Assembly (NCBI RefSeq): GCF_000003815.2
Contig: NC_049992.1
Span: 6,840,558-6,904,557, forward strand
Source: Branchiostoma floridae
Taxonomy: Eukaryota > Chordata > Leptocardii > Amphioxiformes > Branchiostomatidae
DNA: 64,000 nucleotides
Direction: 5' to 3'
The notes under the pieces were generated by a model that did no database searches, was not told the DNA's origin, and saw only the letters and a program-made list of their open reading frames with translations. The position numbers were made by a program, and so were the translations under genes. Positions 54,244 to 64,000 of this stretch are shown one piece after another; position 1 is the stretch's first letter, and each line of letters opens with the position of its first letter.

Positions 54244-56990
54244 TTCTACTCCCCCCAACCGTACGTTCTCTTCCAGAATTCTTCACAACTAAGAAATACG
54301 ATCATGTAAATCATATACCAACAATGATAACGATCCATCAACCCCTTCTTCATTTATTCTTTGTCAAGCTCTGAAACGAAACTACCTGCAATCACAAAAT
54401 AACCGCTACATGCGTCGATGAAGGTGAGACATCCAGGTAATAAGATATGCCAAAAGGCAATAAAAGACCAGTTCCTCCCAGATCACTGAACAGTGTCACT
54501 GACGAAAACTAGTAGATGCAAGTTGAAACGTCTAACCGTTTCCAAAATCATATCCAGTTGCTTGAGTAACTGCTTTTTTTGTGGCATAACCGCTCCATGA
54601 CCAAAATCTACACGCCTTACTTACAAAGATCATAACCATAGCATGTCTAGATCACGAGATATGAAAACCGGAACTAGTGGCCTTTAATCCAAGTATTTCA
54701 AGGTCTTGTAGACGCTAACCCACATATCAAATGTCAAAACAATCCATCAAGTCGTTTTCCAGTTATCTTACCGACAATCTCACAAACACACAGTAGTCAG
54801 TAAAATACGTCACGGATGTAATGGATCTATATTGTCGTAGGTACAATGGACGGGGAATCACGTTGAAATGGCAACAGCTGTGTACGAAAGGACTCACTAT
54901 TATCAGTATCATAATTAGGCCACAGTAATAAAATTTTATGGATGACATCAGCGCACTCAGTAATTATTTAAGATTAAAAGATTTTTTTTCCTCTTCGGGG
55001 ATGGTCAGATAGACCAAAATAAGCAAACGTATGCATGTTGTGTTGGATAGTTGTAAAAGTGCCATCAATATGGAAGCCATGAATGTAGTTGCCATCTCGG
55101 CAAGTGCCTCACTACAATCACTTTTACTACACTAAAGACCTGCCGGTAGACTTTTTTGACTAAGTTTTGTGACTTCATATCTTGTTACGACGTTTATGGT
55201 GTCTATTTTGAAAATTTAGCCATCTTGTTTTTTATTACCCATCTTGTTGTTTTTTCGCGCTATCTCATTATTTTTGTACTCTGCATAGGATGTCATCCAT
55301 AAAATTTACTTGCTTTGGCCTTAGAAGCGTGGAGAGTTTATCGTTATTGCTGGTCAGGACTACAAAAAGCGTACTCGAAAGATCAGAGGTCAGAAAAATG
55401 GCGACAGAAATGACGCCATGCTGAAGTGAATGTAGTAGTTATCCAACTCGCTGCACGGTACAGAAAGATGCCTACGTGTGGATATCTACCCGTTGCAAAT
55501 GATGCGGATCGCCATGTTGGAGTCCTTATTTGCATTTCAACTGATTGGTCTATATGGTTTAATGGCATTTTTTCTGATATTCTCTTCTTTGATCTGATAA
55601 CAATCATTTGATAATGTTTATTTGGTAGGGTCGAAAGATCTTGATATGTCCGCAAGCGCTTGAGCGTCGATTTGCTGATATGCAAACACGGACACCAAGA
55701 TGGCGGCGGACAAAGCGATGACGTCACGTGAAAAGGCACTGTTGATTGGTGGACTGTAAGATCAGATGGAAACCATAAAAGTAAATGCAGTATGAACAAA
55801 TAGTTCGTCTTTGCCCTTTTTTTCTGCCTGCAAAGCCAAAGCGAAAACCCCAAAGCTAGTATGATTCTTTCTCTCAAGCCGCTTTTTTTTGGTGTGACAC
55901 AGCGGATTTTACAGGTGCACTTTGTGGTATGCTAATTCACCTGAGGTTAAGTCCAGAGGTGACACTTGCCTCTATTATTCCCGGATGACTAAGAGGTTGA
56001 AGTACCCGCCTCACGCCCAACGTCCATTTCACCTAAGCCCTCGTATAACAGGGAATCCATATTCTAGTGGGACAGAATTGAAACAAGGGCTCGGACAAGC
56101 ACTCTCCCTTTTACTGCGGGTTTCAAATAACCTTGAGAATTCTGGATTTATGTCACACTTTTATGTTTCTGTAACTCATATTCATAGTCGGTGTCATTTT
56201 TCGGGACATCGACATTTGTTTAGACATACTTTGTTACCGAAGTTTTGGGGATAATTTGTAACCAATGTAATCAACATGTCATAAGGCATGTTCATAAAAA
56301 ATCCAGGTTGCATCCTTTGGCCAGACAATGCTGCATTCAAATATAACATCTAGTTTAAAAAAACATATTTCTTGTAATCTTTTTGAAAGTGATGTCCACG
56401 AACATGAAAATAACAGAAAGCAATTTTCAGAAAGAAAGGACAAAGCATTTCTCCAGTGCTTATCTTTGTTATGAGGACATTATCATTCGTTAGGATGTAA
56501 CCATGACCATATATCGCATGGAAAGCTATTCTAACACCATGAATTCCACCAAAAACAAGGGACGCCTTTACAGTTTTTAGAGAGGTTGAGTTGGTATTAA
56601 TGCATTTACTGTTGTTTTGAGGTGATTTCGTACAGCTCAACTGGAGCTCCTGGTTCCAACCGGTAACTGGGAGACCCCGATTCAGTCCTTGGAAGGGCAT
56701 CGCAGTTGGGACTTCACCCTTCTTTGAAAAATGACGTAAAATGTGGATTTAAAGCTAAGGGCACAACCCGCTGTACGTGCAATTTGTCCGTACGCTTTGT
56801 TGGGGAGGCCACTCCCGCCACGTATTTCAGAAAACGTGGTGAACGAATGGCAAGAGCAGGGAGGGAGTGCGAATTGTTTTTGTCTGTACTTGTTCACGCA
56901 ATATTCTTTTGATGAATTTGTATGCTGATTACGGCCTCACTGTATAAGTAGCAGTATTTTCAGCTTTTGGAGAACCATCGTAGGGTATAG
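52800..56990. other. Upstream of the Ig-SH3 gene, no recognisable gene
   Basis: The promoter of the Ig-SH3 gene should lie at the start of this stretch, but no TATA box or initiator stands out. A GT microsatellite is at 54163-54242 and a dispersed repeat at about 54560-54800. Open frames lack domain signatures. Confidence 0.5.
54163..54242. repeat. GT microsatellite
   Basis: About 40 GT units with one TTTG interruption. Confidence 0.97.
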
Positions 56991-56991
56991 T

Positions 56992-57260
56992 ACGTAGTCC
57001 AGTGGTTAGCGGCCCTGCCTCTAGAAATAGAGGCCGTGAGTTTGATTCCGGCTGTGTCGCTCACCCGAAATGCACGCTACAGGAAAGGGTTGCAGTCCTT
57101 AAGATGGCACGTTAAGCCGTGGTCCACTGTTTGTGCTTGTACGTCGAAAAGAGCTAGGGGAATTTCCCCAGTACAATGGACCTATAGATACTGTACATAG
57201 TCCTCTCTGTCTCGACCAGTGGAAGACTAGCTGTTCAGTGAGTTAAAACTGGATCGAGAT
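56992..57260 (+). mobile_element. tRNA-derived SINE
   Basis: The head has an A-box-like TAGTCCAGTGGTTAGCGG and a B-box-like GAGTTTGATTCC at tRNA spacing. An unrelated body follows (GATGGCACGTTAAGCCGTGG, GAATTTCCCCAGTACAATGG). No proper acceptor stem is visible, so it is not a tRNA gene. Confidence 0.75.
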
Positions 57261-58365
57261 CACTTTCCTCTTTTAATCTGCTGGATAGCGGAGGTTTGTG
57301 TCCCACTGACTCTCGTTTTCAGCTAGCGTCCTGCCCGGCAGATCTACACGTGCATCAAACGCTACCAAGGCGTCCCATGGGAGGGGCCATGCTTTCACGC
57401 AGGCTCCTCCCCAGAGGATGGAATAACTTGAAATTTAGTGTGTTTCTTCCCTATTTACTTTGGTAGTTTTGCTAAAATAAATGAAAATTCACAGATTTTT
57501 GTGTCAAGTGGTATCACTTTTTCAGTCGACATAGTCTGCAAAAACTTGTGAATAGGCGATGATCAAAACAATAGTCGTTTTGCCACTTCACAACAAAGGA
57601 ATCACTATAATATATCATACTTGTAGTATTTGACACCCTCTGTCATTGCGAAATGAACCCATTTTCATGAAAGCACAGCGCGTTGGCTCGGGTTATTTTT
57701 GCCAGCCCCTCCACTATACTAACATATTCTGGGAAGAACCCTGCTTTTCACGTGTAGGGGTACAACCACGCGTTAGATCACCCTGATTCAAACATGCTCC
57801 CGGAAGAGAACGACATGAAGGATATGGATTCGCCAAGCTATCAGCCAGTAATTCGTAAAGATTATGCGGGGAAATCCCATCTTGTATGCGGACGGCTTAC
57901 AGCTGTGATTGAATGCATATAACGAGAATCTGGGATATCCATATAAATGTACGTGAATGCATTGTGAGGATTATTGCAGGGAATTGCTTTCATTTGCATT
58001 TCATATTAGGGTGAACTTGTTGGAATCAACAGTGACATAGAAAGGTCATTGTTTGGCCTGATTATGTCATACACAGAAATATGATCGACAGATATATGCT
58101 CCTTCTTTGCCTAATGTACCTTTATGAGTGCCATCAAACAAGAAGAGATGTGTAAATATACAGGAGAGGATGATCATGAATTTAGATGTAGAAATAGATT
58201 AGTACAGTATGAATTCTAAGGTTTTCATATTGTGTGATGACAGCACAATGTTTGCCAGATTTGCAACGTACATTTCTATTTTGTGAAAAAAAGAGATTAA
58301 AGAAAAACACATTTTATACATTTGTGAAGACAGCGTTTGAAAAAGAGTCAGAAGATGTCGACTTA

Positions 58366-58465
58366 NNNNNNNNNNNNNNNNNNNNNNNNNNNNNNNNNNN
58401 NNNNNNNNNNNNNNNNNNNNNNNNNNNNNNNNNNNNNNNNNNNNNNNNNNNNNNNNNNNNNNNNN
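58366..58465. other. Assembly gap of 100 N
   Basis: Exactly 100 undetermined bases, a typical placeholder for a gap of unknown length. Sequence order across it depends on scaffolding. Confidence 0.99.
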
Positions 58466-58499
58466 GCCGATGCTTTCACCCCAGGCGTGCTGGAAAATG

Positions 58500-60060
58500 A
58501 ACACACATTAAGGTTCTTTGACTAAAGTGTTACAAATTAGGCCCCAAAGGCGTCCGTTGAAACATATGCTCAAATAAATAGCCCTGCCCTAAAGGAAAGG
58601 CGTCGAAGCTAATTTTGAAGAGTGGTTTTCCACGGCGCGAGCCCTGTTGAGGCCATTATACAAATGGGCGCATAGCCTTTTGTGAATAGCAATGAAGGAA
58701 ATACAAAACCCTCGGCCCAAGCAGCTTTTGAGACTGAAAATGACTTTTCTTAGCAAAGAAGAAAGTGGCGGGAGCTAGTACCGTGTTATTTTGATAAATC
58801 CAGAATGTCTAGGACGGAAACGACTTTTAGTTTTACAGCATTCTCTATTACGAAGCCCCACTATAAGTATCTGCTCGAAAATTCATATGTTTTAGAGAAA
58901 TTTAGTGATTCTGGGACTTTTTTCGTGGGGCTTACATTTACGACGACTGTTCGTTTGCCAATTATGATGATAAGGTTTTATGTGTAGATTTTTATGGCAG
59001 ACTAGTAACAGTTGTCGAAATGTTTGGATCAACTGATATTTTTGAAAGCAGTATCAATTGCACTTTCTACTGATGAAGAATAATCGTGGACTTAGCTTTA
59101 GACAGAGAGTCTAGTAACACAATTGCCACTTTATTGCGAACCTGGGTTGCTGTTTCGTTTGACCTTTCTATTATCAGATAAAAAACATGTATCTAACCGC
59201 AGGACCCAACAACTCAAATCTGTCCTTACGCTACTATACTGCTAAACTGAACAAACTTTGATCAAAACTATTAATTATGACAAAAACGTCAACAGACTGG
59301 GCAATAGTAGGCATCCTTCCATTTTAACAGATGATGGTAGCGCTCTGCATGGCATTATGGCGGTTAACAGCGTCTTCTATGGCTTTGTAGGCCATCGCTC
59401 GCATGACATGGGTTTTAAGGAAAATAAGATTGTTCAAATTTCATTTAACAACGTTATGTCCCATTTTGAACCCTCCACTGTGTAACGCAACTGTGACGTC
59501 AGCCCTATAGACACTTGCAAGAGGGTCTGCATGGGGGTCCCGACAACGATTTACGCTGAATTCAGAATAACCCCCTACGTGTTACGCTAAATCAAGCAAG
59601 GAAGGCAATTACGCTAAATTTGGTCGCCTGGCTACGAATTACGAAGATAAGATCTTTTTCCCTACGAGTTACGGGAAATAAAAATAGGCTGCCTACACCT
59701 TACGAAAAAGACCATGCAGACCCACTTGCATGTCATCTATTTTGTACTTGCCGTCCTCCGTCTTGTTCTGCCACCAACGGCCTTTAGCGGAGGTGAGGTT
59801 GACATTCAGCGAATTCGTCTCACTGCGCTGCTGACGCCTTGGAAACAATGGCGGGAAAATGTCAGACAGTTCTGTGGGACACACAAACTGTCATGATGGA
59901 GTCGTAACGACGCCCTGGTGGTCGTGATTAGTGGATAGTGCCCCGGTAGTGAGGGGGAACATTCATTGTCTACAAGTGTCAGATTACGCAGGCGCTAGAA
60001 ACACGATATATAAACACATTTTCTTATAAGGCCATCTTAAGTTGATTGTGTGGATTACAG
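58500..60060. other. Non-genic stretch right of the gap
   Basis: No domain-bearing exon seen. Around 59560-59700 there are several ATTACG/TTACG(C/A) repeats. Confidence 0.5.
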
Positions 60061-60064
60061 TCGC

Positions 60065-60415
<351 letters not shown>

Positions 60416-60943
60416 TTTCTCTATCTATCTATCTACCTATCTCCTATGTATTTTCTGCACCTATGATTATAAAAAAACATGCAGCCTATATGATGAATCC
60501 ATATTCAGCACGTTCTGTTCCCTTGCGGCCATACACGATGGTATCTTCCCACCGGTATATCTCCCTACACCATCTTACAGCCCGGGCTTTCAAAACGATG
60601 ATGTCCGTGTATGACTAGTACATACGGTAGGGATCAGTAACATCCGATAGTTGATTCCCATGTGCATTGCCTGAACGTAGTTGTATATTGAACTGTTTTC
60701 ACTACTGTAATCTATAGTTATTACTACTTTCAATAAAAAAGTAATGAAGTATTTGTAAGATTTGTCAACACAGCGGGAAGGATTATGTTATGCATTTTGT
60801 ATCTTTCGGTATTAGCCTCTGTCATTCAGGAAATATGTGGTCATTTCTCTAAAACTGAACATAGTCAAGATGGGCAAGGATATGTGTTCCCTGTTAGAGT
60901 TATGTTTCTCAGCATTGCTTTCATGTTTTTAAAACATACGGAT

Positions 60944-61364
60944 TAGGGCTGGGTACCGGTACAAAACCGGGTTTTCTTACTGGACCGGTCCAGAAAAACC
61001 GGACCTGAAAAAATTCGGTGGACAGGATGTTGGACCTATTTGGAAAATGAACAACTTATATCATGAGGCATTCACACGTTTTGGGGCTTACCGGTCGAGG
61101 AAAGTACAAGATCGAAGCAGAGTAGGGTCTATAGTCATTTCTACCAAGTTTTACAGTTAATCGTATAGAGGCAGTTAGCCTTGTAGGATATCAAAATGCT
61201 AGTGGGATTTGAATGGATTTTTTTGGCGAAATGGACCATGGTTTGAGTATCGCCCATTTACAAGTTTTCACATACTGAATCAGGTTCAGGTCCGGACTTG
61301 TGCCTGATCCTCTGGACCTGAACCGGACCTGAACCTGAATTTTCTGTACCGGTACCCACCCCTA
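60944..61364. mobile_element. hAT-type MITE with 8-bp target duplication
   Basis: A 421-bp element with ends TAGGGCTGGGTACCGGTAC and GTACCGGTACCCACCCCTA. The octamer ATACGGAT occurs at 60936-60943 and again at 61365-61372. An 8-bp duplication with such ends fits hAT. No transposase is present. Confidence 0.88.
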
Positions 61365-61372
61365 ATACGGAT

Positions 61373-63630
61373 AGTGGTCATTGACGTGTACGATTGTAAA
61401 CGAACTCGCGCATTTTTTTCTGGCAAGTTATAAACATGAGTTTCTTCAACTGAAGAAATACAATACAGCACACTGTCATATATACAGCACGATATGTTAT
61501 AATGCTTAACAATACAATACAAATCAACTCGATGCAACACAATACGATACAGTACAACTGCCAGCAAACGCATTTCCAAGAAAAGCTTTACGACTAGTCT
61601 GCATATAACCCCCCCCCTTTTCAGTAGCCAAACTGAAAACAGCTAGCTGGGGGTGATTCTACTATCTCATGGGGGCGCCAAAACTCCAAGATGGAGAAAG
61701 GTATTTTTTACAACTGATTCAGCAAGAATAGAATCTTTCCTAACGTAACCATCCCTAAAATACCCAGATCTTACATAAATCCCACCAAAAAATGGTTGAG
61801 GTCTGAGCCCACGTCCCAAATGTAGCGTCCCCTGTAAGTTTACAATGATAGTTGCAATGCTCTCTGTGTTTTAAATCCCTTGTACCACGCCCATGTACAT
61901 GCGTGTTCTATCCACGCACAAAGAGCTCTGTAATCAACTTACAATAATCAAGCCCCTGGCACATACCCAAGGAATAATGATTCAATCTGCAATTACATCC
62001 GGGTGTTGGCGAGCACATACTAGTATGTTACACATCACATATCTTCATATCACATACCACATATCTATCCTAAAATGACAGAGAAACTACCCATGTAAAT
62101 ATAAAACTCTCTATATATATATCAATTTCGTACGCTAATATGTAAGATCATAACTTTCACAAATTGGACGTATTCGTCCCACGGCTTTTATATCTAGTAC
62201 ATTTGCGTAGCGGCAAATTGAGCAGTGTTATCGCTAAAGAATAAAAACATAAATTTTGTTTTCTAATATGAATAAAACAAAGGCATGGCGCCGCTTAGGG
62301 AAGCTAATTTGTACAGGCATTTGCTGGCACTTTATTTTCAGTTCATGGCCCTACAACCCTTTATTACTGTCATTAGAGGATTCTTTTTTTGGATTTCTTA
62401 CAGCCCTCTTCTACTTCGGAAGAAAATTAAACCTTTGCAGCGAGTCCGTATATTATAGAGCCCTGTCATTAATCCTAACAGAGCTCATATTGTAAGGGGA
62501 AAAGGCGTGCAATCGATAAAAACATTCATAGAACATGTTTGGAACAGAGCGAACAAGGTTCGGGTTCGATCGAACGGTTCGAGGAGTGCGCAAAGAAGCA
62601 ATTATTGTACAAAAATACTCCTGTCCGGCATGAAGGATATTTATCAACTTTATTGAAAGCAGGCTGCCCTGAAATCTCTTCGAGCGATACTTATATGTAT
62701 GCTTATACCGTAGAACCAATAGTGTAAATGACATGCTAGATCCAATATGTTAACTTATTCATACCTATAGATATCCATATATGTCTGTACTGTAAATAGT
62801 TTTTATACATGTAGACTTTACGAAAGTCGCTGTACTTTTGCGATGTCAATAAAGATTTCATGTAAGCACCAAGACCTGTAAACTTGATGTTTCATTTTTC
62901 ACCGTACGTGATAGAAAAAAGTTAGTATCATCCTTATGAATGAAGGATTCATTTGTAGCATGGGAGTGATATGAACATGTCAATGCTTTCTTTATTTCTT
63001 TCCACAACTAATGGGCAAACCTCCGTAATTTCTTCCTCGCATGAAAAGATACCTGCAACCAAAACATCAACATCATGAACAGGTCAAAAGATACGAAAAT
63101 TAAAGTTTTGATGCAGTACCAAGGTCAGTTGGTAAGGGGGGGGGGCAAATTTATATTGACCTCTGTCTTTTCAAGGAGGTCAAAAAAGTGTGGCCTTTCC
63201 AAGACCTACCCACATACCATATATCAGCACATTTCATCCTAGAGCTATCATGACTGAACACAAATATCTGGAAATACAATAACACAGAGACACACCCAAA
63301 ATGATATTTCCATTACTCAAGAATCTACCTCGTCACATTATTGTCATTGACATCCAATATTTACAAACTTGTTTTTAAAAATGATGTTTTTTTAGTTTTC
63401 TGAAAGAAAAGAATTAGACATAACTTTGGGGAATATTTCCGATTCTGTCGCCGAAAGCCTACAATAGGGACATCTTTTAATAATGCTGCATATTCGCTGC
63501 TATCAGCAGACGCGCTCTGGGATGGGTTGAACGAATTCTCTAGACAAGCTACGCAGGCTCTAAAGTCAGAGCGTGTACGGTCTCATTCCTGTGGCTATGA
63601 GTGGATCACATCTAGATATATTACGCATTC
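61373..63630. other. Non-genic stretch near the right edge
   Basis: AT-rich. A dispersed repeat lies at about 63060-63310, and an AATAAA-bearing segment is at 62848. Nothing that looks like an exon. Confidence 0.5.
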
Positions 63631-64000
63631 ACCCCCCCCCCCCTTCCTCCTTCGTGTCTGAGCCAGGAAGATAAGCCATGCTCTCCCCTGTAAGCAATAT
63701 TGCCGGATTTATGTCACCCCCCTCCCCCTCACGTCTGAGCCAGGAAGATAAACCCCGCTCTCCCCTGGAAGCAATATTGCCGGATTTATGTCACCCCCCT
63801 CCCCCTCACGTCTGAGCCAGGAAGATAAACCATACTCTCCCCTCTAAGCAATATTGCCGGATTTATGTCACCCCCCTCACGTCTGAACCAGGAAGATAAA
63901 CCATGTTCTCCCCCTTTAATCGAGTATTGCCTGGATTTATGATACCCCCCACTCACATCTGAGCCAGGAAGATAAACCGTGCTCTCCCCTGTAAGCAATA
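63631..64000. repeat. Satellite array, 71-77 bp unit, open at the right edge
   Basis: The block GTCTGAGCCAGGAAGATAAA starts units at 63656, 63733, 63809, 63880 and 63957. Each unit contains CTCTCCCC, GCAATATTGCCGGATTTATG and a C-rich run. The array is cut by the window end. Confidence 0.93.

Noticed and set aside
55383-55877. 164-codon minus-strand frame
   Set aside because: Composition is random-like, with no domain or splice context.
56992-57068. tRNA gene
   Set aside because: A and B boxes are present, but no convincing acceptor stem closes the structure and a SINE body follows. The same holds for 9990-10070 on the minus strand.

Overview
The window is eukaryotic. It has split genes with clear GT-AG introns, a high density of short inverted-repeat transposons and microsatellites, one 100-base assembly gap, and no operon-like packing. 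The exons combine C-type lectin, kringle, EGF, PAN/apple, immunoglobulin and SH3 modules, nearly all bounded by phase-1 introns. That fits a deuterostome invertebrate, and a lancelet (Branchiostoma) is my best guess. The species call is inference: no ribosomal or mitochondrial marker is present.

I can reconstruct three genes, all on the minus strand, so each reads from high to low coordinates. (1) Lectin A (18338 to 11781, 8 coding exons, 702 aa) is a type II membrane protein: a cytoplasmic tail with five YEDV-type tyrosine repeats, one membrane helix, a Ser/Thr stalk, an EGF domain, a kringle and a three-exon C-type lectin domain. (2) Lectin B (28020 to 22224, 7 coding exons, 647 aa) is its tandem paralogue. 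It has the same tail, helix and lectin domain, but the slot held by EGF plus kringle in A holds a PAN/apple-like domain in B. (3) An immunoglobulin receptor (52795 to 30082, 8 coding exons, 504 aa) has a signal peptide, a V-like Ig domain without the usual cysteines, two ordinary Ig domains, a membrane helix, a proline-rich segment and a cytoplasmic SH3 domain. Every one of its introns is phase 1, and the reading frame closes exactly.

Layout: 1-11.7 kb has no recognisable gene and holds MITEs, a tRNA-derived SINE and simple repeats. 11.8-18.5 kb is lectin A. 18.5-22.2 kb is a repeat-bearing spacer. 22.2-28.1 kb is lectin B. 28.1-30.0 kb is a spacer. 30.1-52.8 kb is the Ig-SH3 gene, including a 10 kb first intron with a minisatellite and several MITEs. 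52.8-64.0 kb has no recognisable gene and holds a SINE, a hAT-type MITE, a long CT microsatellite, the N gap and a satellite array running off the right edge.

Functionally, the lectins are candidate cell-surface recognition receptors with repeated phosphotyrosine-type motifs. The neighbouring receptor carries its own SH3 domain and proline-rich ligands. Linking the three into one pathway is my inference. The sequence shows only adjacency, shared orientation and the motifs. All gene models come from reading splice signals and frames by eye; no transcript evidence was available.
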